Of a stretch of DNA of 64,000 nucleotides, positions 33,764 to 46,000 are shown piece by piece (position 1 is the stretch's first letter; each line of letters begins with the position of its first letter). The notes beneath the pieces were generated by a model that did no database searches, was not told the origin of the DNA, and saw nothing but the letters and a program-made list of their open reading frames with translations. The stretch is from Streptacidiphilus sp. P02-A3a (GTDB lineage: Bacteria; Actinomycetota; Actinomycetes; Streptomycetales; Streptomycetaceae). The stretch covers positions 1,869,922 through 1,933,921 of the forward strand of contig NZ_CP048289.1 in assembly GCF_014084105.1 (NCBI RefSeq), written 5' to 3'. A program made the translations under genes and the position numbers.

Positions 33764-36700
33764 TCAGTCGAAGTAGCCGCTGCAGTCGAGGACGAAGTCC
33801 ACGGTGCCGCTGCTGTGGTTGTAGATGCTGATCTTGCCGTTGGCGTCGGTGGGGGTGAGGGTGAGGTTCGCCCGAGTGGAACCGGGGGCCCAGTTGACGT
33901 TGGCTGTGACGGGCAAGCCCGCTGCGGTCGGATACACGGTGCTGTTGCCGCTGTCACCGGAGGCGTCGGTGACGGTGAGGGTTGCGGCGAGGGTTGGGAC
34001 GGTGGCTGTGGTGATGAGTTGGGTGTCGGCTGCGGTCAGGGTGTAGGTGCCGAAGGCGGCCACGCTGCCTTGTGTGCCGCCGATGCCGCTGCGTGTGTCG
34101 ACCAGGCGCGTGGGGTTGACAGTGTGGTACTTCTGGCTGCTTGTTCCGGTGGTGAAGTAGCCGGCGATGTCGGCGATGACGGCGGCGGCACCGTGGACGC
34201 TGATGGTTATGCTGCCGTTTGCGCCGATCGGAACATCGGCTGCCATGGAGGTGGATGCACTGCTGGTGTCGAAGCTCAGGCTGGTGTACCCGGTGGTCGG
34301 TGTCGCACCGGTGGCGTAGGCCTCAAGGAAGCCGGTGCCGGATTGGTTGACGGCGGTGAGGTCGACGGCCACGGCAGAAGCGTTGGCTGGGATGCCGTCG
34401 TTGCCGCCAACAGCCAGCGTGAAGCTGGTTCCGTCGGCCACGACGCCGCTGGTGCTGTTGTACTGACTGCTGGTCAGGTTGGTGTAGTTGGTGCTTGTCC
34501 TGGTGTCCAGGAGCCGGGTCGCGCTGGGCAGGGGACTGTAGGTCTGGTCGCCGATCAGGGTGCTGTCGCTGGTGTAGTAGCCGGTGACGTCTACGATCAG
34601 GGCAGTGGTGAATCCGCTGCTGCCCAGGGTCAGGTCGATCCGGCCGTCACTGCCGACGGGGACGATTTGGTAGCTGGTGACGGTGTCATTTGCGGAGAAG
34701 TCGGTGGACGACGTCTGGGGCTGCTCTGTTCCGTCGGCATAAGCGGAGAGGTAGGCGGCTCCGGTCTCACCGGTGGCGGTGAGATCGACGGCCACTGCGG
34801 TGATGCTGGAGGGGATAGCGTCGGGGGCGCCGCTGGTCGCCGGGGTGACGGGATCGTCGGCGATCTGCAGGATTGTGGTGGTGCCCCCCTGGACGGTGCT
34901 GGCGCCGACCGCGACGGCGGACGACGCGGTGGTACCCGCGTAGGCGATCATGGTGCCGTGGGCGCGAGTGTCGAGGATGCGAGTTGGCGTGACGGCCTGG
35001 TGGTAGCTGGCAAGCCCGGAGACCTGGGTGGGTGGCACCGCTGTTCCAGCCAGTGTCTGGACATCGGCGACGCGGCCCGAGAAGTAGTCCTGGTGCTTGC
35101 CGGCACGGAAGTCGTCACCGATGCGGAAGGGACCGGTGGCCCCGCTGGAGAGCGCGGCGTGCCTGCCGGAGGCGACGAAGACATTGTCGACGTAGAGGTT
35201 CATGACGCCGGAGCCTTGGTTGTACGTAGCGGTCAGGTGAGCCCAGGTGTTGAGCTGTGCGGTGCCGCCGGTGATGGTGTCGAGAGTCCAGGCGGTGCCT
35301 GCGCCGGTGTTGAGGCTGAAGGACCAGGTGCCGTTCTGGACGGCCACACTGAGCCCCGAGTCGGCGTTGCCGTCCTGGGTCAGGACGGCAGCGCTGTAGG
35401 CGGCGGGGTCGACCCAGGCGGAGACGGTGAAGCTATTGGTGAGGTCGACGGCGTTGGCGGTCGTGGACAGGTCGCCGGTGCCACCAGTCGTGGGAGTGAC
35501 GCCGTCGTTGTCGGTGTTGAGGAGGACGTCCGGGCTGAACGTGTCGCCCTTGTTCCAGACAGCGCCGGCGGCCCCAGTGAGCGGCAGCGTGCCGAAGCTG
35601 TCGGCAGTGCTGGTGATCGGAGTGCCGGAGATGTTGGCACCGATGTCCTCGAAGCTCCAAGCGTGGTCTGCGGACGGGGGCTTGCTGCCGCCGGAGGTGG
35701 GCACCGGCATGCTGGCACTCAGGGTGGACGGCATATAGCTGCTGGTGACACCGGACATGGTGTCGGTGGCCCACAGGTCGGGGACACCGGAGCCGGTCAT
35801 GTCCGCTGCCCGCAGCACGATGGGGTCGGCCGCATCCTTGTTCCAGAAGGTGCTGACACCGTCGGTGATGGTGTATTGGCCGGTGGTCGTCAGGGTGGTG
35901 CCGGTGTTGTCGACGGCCAGCCCGGTCCACAGGTCCAGGGCTCCGGTCCCACGGTTCCACAGGTACATGGCCGTCCCGCTGGAGAGTTGCGCCGTCGCCA
36001 GTGTCCAGTTGTTCCAACTGGTTCCGTCGGGGCTGCGCAGACCAGTAAGCACATCACAGGTGCCGACGCAGCTGAACGGATTGCTGTAGCCGTTCGAGGT
36101 GGTGGAGTAGTAGAGGTAGAGGTTCCCGTCCGGGCCGGTGGCGAGGAGGTCTGGCAAGCCCGTGTCCTCGCCGCTGGTGTTCCCTGCGGTGACGACGTCA
36201 GTGACATTGTCATTGTTGTCGTCGATCAGTGCTCCCGGCAGGATGACACTGGGCGCGGTGTCGCTGTTGAGATTGGCTCCGTGCAGCGGGCCGGCGCTGC
36301 CGTCGTTGCAGGCGACATCACCGCCTCCGGCGTTGGCGCCAGTGGGGAAGTACGCGAAGACGTCCTGTGCCCCGTTGCCGCAGAAGTCGCCGGTGATGGC
36401 CTGCGCGCCGTCCCAGTCGGTTGGCTTGCCCTGGTAGTCGGTCCCCAGCCCGGTGACCCCGATATTGACCGGGTGGGTGCTGATGCCGCCGTTGCCGGTA
36501 CCGGCGGCCATCCACAGGCCGTGACCGAACTCGGTACCAGTGCCGCCGGGGACGATCAGGTCGGGCACGCCGTCCAGGTTGAGGTCACCGTCGTTGGCCG
36601 GTGGGTTCAGCCCGGCGCCGTCGAACCACACTGTGGTCGCGGAGCCGATGTTGCCTCCGGCGGACAGTGCGCTGACGGTCAGCGTGTTGACCAGATTGGT

Positions 36701-38875
36701 CAGTGGAACGGTGATACTGGCTGAACCAGTTGCCGGCAATTGGATAGGAGCCGCCTGGTTGGTCTGGTACAGGTAGCCGGAGATCGGGGTGCTGGTTCCA
36801 CCGGTGGTGAGGGGGGAGAGGGTGAAGCCGCAGGTGCTACCTATTGGCTCGATACTGCCGACGGTGCCGTCAAGGGTGAGGCAGCTCTTGGCACCGGGGG
36901 GAGGGGAGGCATTGGTCTTGACGATGGGTGCGCCAGGCCGGGTCGGATCCCACTTGAAGGTGCAGGCAGTTGCGGTCCAGCCGGAGGTCAGAGTGGTGTC
37001 TGTGCTTTCGGCGATGAAGGAGAAACTGGTCGCTACGCCACCGGCCTGCTTCGAGAAGAAGGACTCGGACAGGGTGAGCACGGCCTGCTGTCCCGATGCT
37101 CCGGTCCAAGTGTCTGAGGAGATGCCGTTGGCACTGGTCAGCAGGTTGTTCTTGGCACTGTCGGAGGACTTGTAGAGGTTGAAGGTTGTCGTCAGTGAGC
37201 TCCTGGTGGGAGTGGACTGGGTGGCGTAGAGGGTGACGCTCGTGTCGCCCAAGACGCTGCCGGCGCAGCTGCTGGCAGGTATCGTCTTCAGACCGCTGGG
37301 AGCGTTCGGGTGCTTGTCGAAGGTGATGACGAGTTCTGCGCTGGTGGGGTCGAACTTCTTGAAGGCGTAATTGTCGCTGTGGTCGTCAGCGCGCAGCGCA
37401 AGGGTCTGTGTGTGGGTGCTGTTGGCGATGTCGTTGGTGATGTCAGTGGTCAGGGCGCTGCTGCTGAAGGCGGGAGTGGCTCCGGCCGGGCAACTGGAGT
37501 TGTAGCCCAGGGCGAAGGAGTCGGAGGCGACGGTGCTGCCCAGACTGCCGGACCAGGCGTTCCAGTTGGCGTTGGAGGACGTCAGGACCTGTGCGGGGGC
37601 GTAGAGGTCGACTGCCTGGTCGTGACCGGACGTGGGGCAGGCCCAGGAGTAAGTTTCGGTGATCCCGAACGAGACGCCGTAGATCTTCGCGCCGTGCAGG
37701 GCCGAGTAGGGGACTGAGAAGTCGAACAGGCTCATCGCCTCGTCCTGGACGGAGCTGCTGTTGCCGACCTCGGACAGCAGCGGGGTGTCGACGGAGTCGA
37801 CGGTGCTGTTCCAGTAGTTCTCGGAGGGGACGCCCGAGCCGGGGCTGGACCAGCCGCTGATGCCGTAGGTGGGCGAGTACGTCGGGTCGACGTAAACGGG
37901 GTAGACCGTGCCGGGGGCGTTGAGCAGCGCTGTCGGAGCAGCCAGGTCGATCGCGCCAGTTTCGGCGGAGGTGGCGTGAGTGGTGGCGGCCAGGGTGGCG
38001 ATGTGGGCGCCGTGGGCGGGTGCGTCAGCGCTGGAGTCCGACGGAGCAAGGGCGGCGTTGCGGGTGTGGGTGGTGGCGCCCCCAGGCAACGCCGTAGCCG
38101 TGGAGTCCCAGGCGTGCGGCGCGGGTGCGGTGTAGAGGGGGTGGCCGTGGGCGTCGGCGACAGACAGGTCACCGGTCCGGTCGGTTGCCAGGCGCAGTCC
38201 GCGGGTGGTGGTGACGGTGGCGTCCAGCAGCCCCGGAAGGTGGGGGTTGTGAGCTGCCACGCGGGTGCGGACGGTGAAGACGTCGCTGACGGCGCCGTCG
38301 GCGAGGACAGTTAGGGTCAGGTCCACGCCGGGCAGGACATCGGCGTAGCGGGCGCTGGCGCCTGACAGGGTGGGCCGTGGCAGGGTGACCGGCAGACGAA
38401 GACTGAAACCCTGGCCGCCGGTGTACATCTCGGCGACCGGTCCGCGACCGCCACCGGACAACACGACCGTGTCAGTGGTTGCCACCGGCGATACCGTGCC
38501 GTCGGCGTTCGCTCGCAGGGTCGGATTCAGGTCGTTCCAGGCACCGTGCTGGAAAGCCCTGCTCGGGAGGGCGTTCTGAGTGAGCGTCAGGGTCCCATTG
38601 GCATTGGCGGTGGTCATCTCGGTCGTGGTCGTCAACGACGATGCCACCACCGGCCGGTGGGACGCCCGGGCCTGCGCCATGGCTTGATTCAACGTCAGGA
38701 ATCTGCTGCCGGGGACGTCGCCGCTACCGGTCCCGCTGGTATTGATCGAGTGGTCGGCTGGTGTGGACGCGGCGACTGCTGCCGGTGCGGCGGTCAGAAC
38801 GGTCGCGGTCAGTGCCCCGGCGAGCAGCGCCGCCAGCCTTCCGCTCGACGCGCGTGTGCGTTTTATATTCCTCAT
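33764..38875 (-). CDS. Very large secreted repeat protein (DNRLRE-like, LamG-like and C-terminal wall repeats)
   Basis: A 1703-residue exported protein. It has a Sec signal peptide (basic MRNIKRTRASSGR, hydrophobic core, cleavage near AAVAAS at residue 36). Residues about 300-520 look like a DNRLRE-type beta domain, about 755-1030 VCBS/FG-GAP-like repeats (GDLNLDGVPDLIVPG), and about 1067-1270 a LamG-like domain. Three C-terminal repeats of about 140 residues follow, each opening TR(I/L)(L/V)DTR (near 1293, 1448, 1585) and closing with a VDVTGYYT-like strand. Cysteines are few. It is probably an extracellular adhesin or processing partner for the RHS toxin encoded nearby. Confidence 0.85.
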   Translation of the reverse strand: MRNIKRTRASSGRLAALLAGALTATVLTAAPAAVAASTPADHSINTSGTGSGDVPGSRFLTLNQAMAQARASHRPVVASSLTTTTEMTTANANGTLTLTQNALPSRAFQHGAWNDLNPTLRANADGTVSPVATTDTVVLSGGGRGPVAEMYTGGQGFSLRLPVTLPRPTLSGASARYADVLPGVDLTLTVLADGAVSDVFTVRTRVAAHNPHLPGLLDATVTTTRGLRLATDRTGDLSVADAHGHPLYTAPAPHAWDSTATALPGGATTHTRNAALAPSDSSADAPAHGAHIATLAATTHATSAETGAIDLAAPTALLNAPGTVYPVYVDPTYSPTYGISGWSSPGSGVPSENYWNSTVDSVDTPLLSEVGNSSSVQDEAMSLFDFSVPYSALHGAKIYGVSFGITETYSWACPTSGHDQAVDLYAPAQVLTSSNANWNAWSGSLGSTVASDSFALGYNSSCPAGATPAFSSSALTTDITNDIANSTHTQTLALRADDHSDNYAFKKFDPTSAELVITFDKHPNAPSGLKTIPASSCAGSVLGDTSVTLYATQSTPTRSSLTTTFNLYKSSDSAKNNLLTSANGISSDTWTGASGQQAVLTLSESFFSKQAGGVATSFSFIAESTDTTLTSGWTATACTFKWDPTRPGAPIVKTNASPPPGAKSCLTLDGTVGSIEPIGSTCGFTLSPLTTGGTSTPISGYLYQTNQAAPIQLPATGSASITVPLTNLVNTLTVSALSAGGNIGSATTVWFDGAGLNPPANDGDLNLDGVPDLIVPGGTGTEFGHGLWMAAGTGNGGISTHPVNIGVTGLGTDYQGKPTDWDGAQAITGDFCGNGAQDVFAYFPTGANAGGGDVACNDGSAGPLHGANLNSDTAPSVILPGALIDDNNDNVTDVVTAGNTSGEDTGLPDLLATGPDGNLYLYYSTTSNGYSNPFSCVGTCDVLTGLRSPDGTSWNNWTLATAQLSSGTAMYLWNRGTGALDLWTGLAVDNTGTTLTTTGQYTITDGVSTFWNKDAADPIVLRAADMTGSGVPDLWATDTMSGVTSSYMPSTLSASMPVPTSGGSKPPSADHAWSFEDIGANISGTPITSTADSFGTLPLTGAAGAVWNKGDTFSPDVLLNTDNDGVTPTTGGTGDLSTTANAVDLTNSFTVSAWVDPAAYSAAVLTQDGNADSGLSVAVQNGTWSFSLNTGAGTAWTLDTITGGTAQLNTWAHLTATYNQGSGVMNLYVDNVFVASGRHAALSSGATGPFRIGDDFRAGKHQDYFSGRVADVQTLAGTAVPPTQVSGLASYHQAVTPTRILDTRAHGTMIAYAGTTASSAVAVGASTVQGGTTTILQIADDPVTPATSGAPDAIPSSITAVAVDLTATGETGAAYLSAYADGTEQPQTSSTDFSANDTVTSYQIVPVGSDGRIDLTLGSSGFTTALIVDVTGYYTSDSTLIGDQTYSPLPSATRLLDTRTSTNYTNLTSSQYNSTSGVVADGTSFTLAVGGNDGIPANASAVAVDLTAVNQSGTGFLEAYATGATPTTGYTSLSFDTSSASTSMAADVPIGANGSITISVHGAAAVIADIAGYFTTGTSSQKYHTVNPTRLVDTRSGIGGTQGSVAAFGTYTLTAADTQLITTATVPTLAATLTVTDASGDSGNSTVYPTAAGLPVTANVNWAPGSTRANLTLTPTDANGKISIYNHSSGTVDFVLDCSGYFD

Positions 38876-39211
38876 GGTGCCTTTTGTCTCCGATTTCCTT
38901 CGTTCGGACCGGGGGCAGCCGGTGTCCCGGTGGGAGCACTGCTGAGCATTACGTGCTGTCGGTCGTTTCTGAAGTACGTCGATTCGGAGCGGTCACCTAT
39001 AAGCGCCCTACCTTGAATACATACCCTACTCTTACTATCGATGTCTGTTGCGCGTAGTCGAAGCGGGAGATGTTCCTGATCAGGCCGGGTATGACAGGCT
39101 GGTGGCGAGGCTTGGGATGGTAAAGGTAAGGAGAGGCGCGGGTTCGGTGACTGGATTGGTCGCGCCGCACCATGGGGTTTCGCCGCTCTACTGGGGTGAG
39201 GGCGTTGGCGC
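38876..39211. promoter_or_regulatory. Upstream region of the secreted-protein gene
   Basis: These 336 bp are less GC-rich than neighbours around 39000-39060 and hold no credible gene. They should carry the minus-strand promoter of the 1703-residue protein and the 3' end of the YcxB-like gene's transcript. No operator-like symmetry stands out. Confidence 0.45.
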
Positions 39212-39709
39212 TCACCAGGGGGTGCGGCGGTAGCGGCGCATCGGCCAGGCGCTCAGGAGTTGGTGGACCTGGCCTGTTTCGGCATCGCTGAGCAGGCGTG
39301 TGGGTAGCGGGATGGCGACATTGCCCCTGTTCGCAACGAAGAGCCAGCCGCCCTGGGACTTGGTGGCGTGGGTGACCTCGTCCCAGGACAACTCGCCACT
39401 GGCGGAGGCTCCGCTCGTCGTGATGCCGCTGTCGCTGAGGGAGATGGTGTATGGGCCCGCGAAGTCCTCAGCGGCGGCCGTTGCCCGCCGGGCGGAGCGC
39501 CGCCAGGTCAGGGCCAGGGCGCTGACCGCGAGGAAGGCCGCGATGCCGGTTGCCGCGGGGAGGGGTGGCATGGCCAGCAGGGCGAGCAGGGCCATGGCGC
39601 CGACGATGACCAGAGCGGGAAGGCTTCGCATGCGTTCGAAGCGCTGAAGCGGTCCGGTCAGTGAGCCTATGTCGTCGCTCGTCAAAGTGGTGGTTGCTTG
39701 GATGCGCAT
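39212..39709 (-). CDS. YcxB-like membrane protein
   Basis: A 165-residue protein with two adjacent membrane spans near residues 30-70 (LPALVIVGAMALLALLAMPPLPAATGIAAFLAVSALAL) and a C-terminal soluble domain with the YcxB pattern (TISLSDSGITTSGASASGELSWDEVTHATKSQGGWLFVANRGNVAIPLP, in two halves around residues 88-135). Function of the family is unknown; the domain resembles a small PH-like fold. It lies between the secreted protein and the divergent RHS toxin gene, possibly serving their export or protection. Confidence 0.85.
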   Translation of the reverse strand: MRIQATTTLTSDDIGSLTGPLQRFERMRSLPALVIVGAMALLALLAMPPLPAATGIAAFLAVSALALTWRRSARRATAAAEDFAGPYTISLSDSGITTSGASASGELSWDEVTHATKSQGGWLFVANRGNVAIPLPTRLLSDAETGQVHQLLSAWPMRRYRRTPW

Positions 39710-40099
39710 GGTTCCTCAAGGGCACTGGTCGGGGTGGGGTCGGCTGCGCCCCGCCGCGATTATGGCCCAGGGAGCTTCAGGGTTCCGTTCGTGCCCTGGA
39801 AATCTCCCAGTCGTGCTCCTCGCAGGGGAGTATTGCGCGGTACTCATGGGGGCAAAAAATGCCAGAGTTCCCCTTCGGTTGATTATGCGCATTTGCCGTG
39901 TCAAACAGGGGTGAACGGGACGAATGCGATCCGATATGCGGTGTCGGCCCGATCGTTCTCGGTCATTGCTGGTTGTTATCTTTCTGTTATTGGTGGAAGG
40001 CCTGTGCATTGGCTATGATTTCCATGATCATCGCCATATTCCGGTTGTAAATGCCGGACTGTCGGTCCACGGAGCGGTCCGGAATCCAGGGGGTAGGTC
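39710..40099. promoter_or_regulatory. Divergent control region of YcxB-like and RHS genes
   Basis: These 390 bp are clearly poorer in GC than average and hold no convincing gene. They contain the RHS promoter candidate at 39990-40019 listed separately and several AT-rich patches, fitting horizontally acquired DNA. Confidence 0.55.
39990..40019 (+). promoter_or_regulatory. Candidate promoter of the RHS toxin gene
   Basis: TTGGTG (39990-39995) and TATGAT (40014-40019) are spaced by 18 bp, close to the vegetative consensus, and lie about 80 nt upstream of the GTG start at 40100. Confidence 0.5.
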
Positions 40100-43000
40100 G
40101 TGCGGGCGAGACTGTGGTGGGCCAGGCATGGCTCTGCCTGGGCATGGATGGCACTGGCCACCGTCGGCGCATTGCTGGTGCAGTTGGGCGTCGCCGACGC
40201 GGCGCAAGCCCTGCCGCTGCTCGCCAAGCCGACCATCACGGCGCCCAAGGCCAATCTCGGGACGCCGGTGACGGTGACCCCGGTGCCGGTACGTCACCTC
40301 CCACAGCCGACGCGGACAGCCAACTACCGGGCGACAGCAACACAGTGGCCTGGAGCGTCAACCGCGAGCGTGTCCCTGAGCACGACCACGGCCCGTGCCT
40401 CCACGAGTCCCGCGAAGAGTCCGGTCTGGGGCCAGCGGCTCCCCAATGCCCACGGCGCCTACACCGGACCGGTGTCGCTGGGGGTGAAGGTGCTCACCCG
40501 CAGCGCGGCGACGTCTGTCGGCGTCAGCGGCATCCTGGCGCAAGTGACCCCGATCGGGGGCGGCCGGGGCCCGGTACGTGTCGGCTTCGACTACGCGACG
40601 TTCGCCCAGGCGTACGGTGGCGACTATGCGCAGCGCCTGCGCTTGGTGGAACTGCCCGCGTGCGCGCTGAACTCACCGCAACTGGCCGCATGTCGGACTC
40701 AGTCGCCCCTGGCGAGCAGCAACGACGCGGCGACCCAGTCGGTGTCGGCCGATGTGACCATGGCTGCGTCCACCTCCGCTGCTCGGTCGGACGCCTTGTC
40801 CGGCGGTGCGGTGCCCAAGGAATCCGCTACCAGCTCAGCCTCCGGTAGCGGTGCGATGGTGATCGCGCTGACGTCGTCCGCCTCCCCCGACGGTGGCGGC
40901 GCGGGTGGACAGTACGGGGCGACCTCGCTCAAGCCGTCGGGCAGTTGGAGCTCGGGCGGCTCCTCGGGGTCCTTCGACTACAACTATCCGCTCACGATGC
41001 CGCCCGCGATTTCGTCCATGGTCCCCACAGTGGATCTGTCGTACGACTCGGGCAGCGTGGACGGGCAGACCGCCTCGGCCCAGGCCCAGTCCTCCTGGAT
41101 CGGTGATGGTTGGTCGATGGCCGACTCGTACATCGAGCAGTCCTTCGTCACGTGCGCCGACGAGCCCGAAGGGGTGACTCTGACGAGCTCGGAGCAGACG
41201 GGGGACATGTGTTACGACGGGCCGATCGTGACCATGTCGCTGGGCGGATCCTCGGTCTCGTTGATCCAGGATGCCAAAGGGCACTGGCACACCAACAATG
41301 ACAACGGCGACGTCATCACGCAGGTCGACAACTCGAACAACGGCTCGGGCACGTACAACACCGACTACTGGACGGTAACCGACCGATCGGGGACGGTGTA
41401 CGAGTTCGGACTCAACGAACTGCCCGGTTGGTCCTCGGGCAAGCCCACCACCAACTCCGTCGACTACGAGCCGGTGTACTCCTCGCAGGTCGGTGACCCG
41501 TGCTACAGCTCGGCGGGGTTCACCTCGTCCGAGTGCACCATGGCCTACCGGTGGCACCTTGACTACGTCAAGGACCTCCACGACAACGCCATGGACTACT
41601 ACTACACGCAGAACACCAACTACTACGCCGGTGACGACGGTGCCAAGAACGGCGCGAGCAGCTACGCCTACATCCGCGACAGCGAACTCAGCCACATTGA
41701 CTACGGGTTCACCAACCCCAACGCCTACGGCAACGTCGCCGACAGGATCGCCTTCACCTCCGGCGACCGCTGTGTAGCGACGACCTGCGATCCCCTGAAC
41801 TCCGGAGATGCCGCGAACTGGCCGGATGTCCCGCTCGACCTGGTCTGCGCCAAGGGAGCCACCTGTGGCAACTACGGCCCGGCATTCTTCTCCACGGTGC
41901 GGCTGACGGGCATCGCCACCGAGCAGTGGAACGGATCCAGCTACACCACGGTCGACAACTACGCGCTCACCGAGGGCATCCCGACCACCGGCACGTACAA
42001 CACCTCCACGCTGCAACTGGACACCATCACCCGCACCGGTGAGGACACCGCCGCGGGAGGCACGTCCCCGCCGGCCCAGAGCGAGTCGTTCGGCTACGAG
42101 ATGATGGCGAACCGCGTCAACTACACGGCTGGGGCGGGCAGCGCCCTGGGCCCGTTGAACCGGTACCGACTCACCTCCATCACGACCGAGTCGAACAGCG
42201 TGATCAGCATCGTCTACGAGCTGGTCGACCCCTGTACGGTCACCAGCATCGCCTCGCTGACCCCGTCGTCCAACACCAGCTCCTGCTTCCCGGTGGAATG
42301 GAGCCCGAAGGGCACCCCCTACCTGGACTGGTTCAACAAGTATGTCGTCAAGTCCGTCTCCCAGTCCGACCCCTCCGGGGGATCAGCAGGCCTGTTCACC
42401 CAGTACAAGTACATAGGGCCGGCCGCCTGGCACTACGACGACAATGAGCTCGTCCAGGCCAAGTACCGGACCTACGGCCAGTGGCGCGGATACGGCGACG
42501 TGCAGACCCTGACCGGGCAAGGCACAGACCCGGTCACCGAATCCGAGTCGTGGTTCTACCGGGGCATGGACGGGGACTGGCTCTCCTCCACCCAGAACCG
42601 CTCAGTCACCCTCACGGACTCGCAGGGCGGTACACACACCGACAGTGACCAACTTGCCGGAGACGTCCTGGAGACGGCCGCCTACACCTACAACGGTGGC
42701 CCCGTCGACAGCTCCACCATCAACTCCTACTGGGTCTCACCCGCCACCGCCACCCGGACCCGCTCGGGACTGCCACCTGTGACCGCGAACGCGGTCGGGC
42801 AGGTGGAGACCTGGAGCCGCAAGGCGATCACCGGCAGCTCACCCGGCTGGCGCACCACCGAGACCGACGTCGCCTTCGATACGACCACCACCTCGCCGAC
42901 CTTCGGCCTGGTACTGCTCAGCTACAGCCACGGCGACCTGTCCCTGGCCGGCCCCTCCAGCACACAGGAGACCTGTACCCAGACCAGCTATGCGCCCGCC

Positions 43001-46000
43001 AACGTCAGCCTGAACCTCGTGGACCTGGTCTCGGAGACCGAGACGGACGACAAGCCCTGCGGTGGAACCTCCCCGGCCGGGGCGAGCGCGCCCACCGCCG
43101 CGCAGACCAACGCGCTCACCACGCCGTCGTCGCTGAACAAGTCCACCGACGTCATCTCCGACACGCGGACGTTCTACGACAACCCGACCATGGCCACCAC
43201 CTGGCCGCAGCCCGCCTCGCCCACCTGGCCGCAGGCGACGCCGAGCCTCGGCGACGTCTCTGTGGTCCAGGACGCCAACGGGTACAACGGCTCCGCGTTC
43301 ACCTACCAGACGGCCACCGCCACCACCTACGACAGCTACGGCCGACCGGTTGTCGCCTACGATGCCGACGGCAACAAGACCAGCACCGTCTTCACCGACA
43401 CCGCGTACCTGACCACCACCAAGGTCCAGGCCACCAATGCGCTCGGCCAGATCACCAGCGCCACCCTGGACCCCGAGCGGGACCTGACACTGACCTCGAC
43501 CGACGCCAACGGGGTAGTCAGCACCGTCCACTACGACGGCCTGGGCCGCAGCACCGCGGTTTGGGAGGATTCACGTCCCACCACGTCCCCGGCCAACGAG
43601 CTGTACAGCTACAGCTACCCGGCGGCCGCCACCAACGCCCCAGTGGTGGTGACCACTGAGACCCTGAACGACGAGTCCGGCTACTCGATCTCCACCACCC
43701 TGTACGACGCACTCATGCGGGTTCGGCAGACCCAAGCCGAGGCCGTGTCCACGACTGCGGGCCGAATCATCAGTGACACCTTCTACGACTCCCACGGTTG
43801 GACCTACAAGACCAACAGCGACTACTGGGACACCACCTCCAGTCCCAACGGAACGCTGGTCACCGTTCCGGACAACAAGTCGGCCCAGCAGACGCTGACC
43901 TCCTTCGACGGTCTCGGCAACCCGACCGTGGTCACCTCCCTCGACGACTCAGTCGTCAAGCAGACCGCCTATACCCAGTACCTCGGCAGCAGCACCATCA
44001 CGGTCCCACCCAGCGGCGGCACCGCCAGCGCCACCCAGGTCGACGCGCTGGGCCGCACCACCGAACTCGACCAGTACTCCGTCGCGCCGACCGTCACCAC
44101 CAGCACCACCGGCGGCTTCACCACCGAGGCCATCACCGGCGGCAGCACTCAGGCCACCAAGTACACCTTCAACCCCCAAGGCCGCGCCTGGCAGACAACC
44201 GACGCCAACGGGGACACGTGGACCACGAACTACGACTTCCTGGGTCAGGCGACCACCACCACCGACCCCGACGCCGGTACCAGCGCGGCCCCGACCGAGT
44301 ACGACCCCCAGGGCAACATGCTCCAGGGCACCGACTCCGCTGGGCACACGCTCTCGTACACCTACGACGCGCTCAGTCGGAAGACGGCCGAGTACGACGC
44401 CACCACTGCGAACCAGTCCAGCACCAACGAGGTCGCCTCGTGGGTGTACGACAACAGCAACGGCGTTACCGGTGTGACCGACCCGATCGGGCACGTCACC
44501 ACTGAGTACTCCTACACACCCGCCGGAACCTTCACCACGCAGGAAAAGGGCTTCAACGTCTTCGGTGAGTCCACCGGGGAGACCTACACCGTTCCCGGCA
44601 CCGGTGGCCTGTCCGGAAACTATGCCTACCAGCACACCTACAGCAGCGTCGTGGGTCTGCCCAAGAGCACCTTGGTCCCGGCGGCGGGTGGTATGCCGGC
44701 CGAGGTGCTGACCACCGGCTACTGCGCCTACAGCGGTCTGGACGAGCCCTGCACCCTGGGTGGAACCAACGGCTACACCCAAGGAACGTCCTACTCCGGA
44801 CTGGGACAGGTCGCCCAGGAGATCATCGGATCGGCCACCAACAAGGCCACTGTCTCGGACACCTACGACCCGCACACCGGGGCGCTGACCGACCAGAACG
44901 TCGTCAACACCGCCGTCTCCAGCACGCCGATGGACGACACCGGTTACGGCTACGACCCGTCCGGCAACATCACCTCCGAGACCGACGTCCGCAACGGCTC
45001 CGCCACCGAAACCCAGTGCTACGACTACGACGCCCTGGACCGGCTCACCCAGGCATGGACCACCGCTGCCACCGCCAGCAGCTGCGCGACCCAGCCCACC
45101 GCTACCACCGTCGGTGACGGCATCGCCGGAAGCGCCTACTGGACCAACTGGAGCTTCGACTCCATCGGGCAGCCCAAGACCCAGACCCAGCACTCGCTGA
45201 CCGGTGGCACCGACACCGCCATCAACTACACCTACGGCGGCAGCGACCCCAGCTGCAGCGCCACGAGCAGCGGTGCCCACACCCTGGCCAACGCAGTAAC
45301 CACCGGTGGTAGCAGCTCCACCAGCAGCTACTGCTACAACGGCCTGGGCCAGACCACCACCCGTACCACCCCGAGCGGCACGCAGTCCCTCACCTGGAAC
45401 GACGAGGGTCAGTTGGACACCGCCACCACTGGCACCAGCACCAGTAGTTACTACTACGACGGTGACGGCAATGTCATCGAGCGCACCGACCCCAACATCA
45501 CCACCCTGTTCCTGCCCGACCAGCAGGTCACCTACATCACCAGCACGAACTCCCTCAACAACGTACGCTCCTACGCACTGCCCGGTGGCGGCCAGGCAGT
45601 CCTGACCAACTCGAACTACAGCTTCGTCCTGTCCGACCAGAACAGCACGGCCACCCTCAGCCTGGACAGCACCACCAAGAACCCCTCCTGGCAGCAGTAC
45701 ACCCCCTACGGCGCCCCACGCGGCGCCAGCCCCGGCAGTAGCTGGCTGGACCCCAACGGCTACCTCAACAAACCCCAGGACAACGCCGACCAGCTCACCA
45801 CCATCGGTGCCCGCGAGTACGACACCACCCTTGGCCGCTTCATCAGCCTCGATCCGGTCCTGGGCAGCGACCCCCAGCAGTTCAACGGCTACACCTACGC
45901 GGCCGGCAATCCCACCAGCAGCAGCGACCCCACCGGCCTGCACGTCTACAACCCCGGTCCAGACGGCTGCGACGCTGCCTGCCAAATGGAATGGATCCAG

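Noticed and set aside
33518..36724. 1068-codon plus-strand frame opposite the secreted protein
   Set aside because: Gly/Val-rich antisense of repetitive Ser/Thr-rich coding sequence; no domain resemblance.
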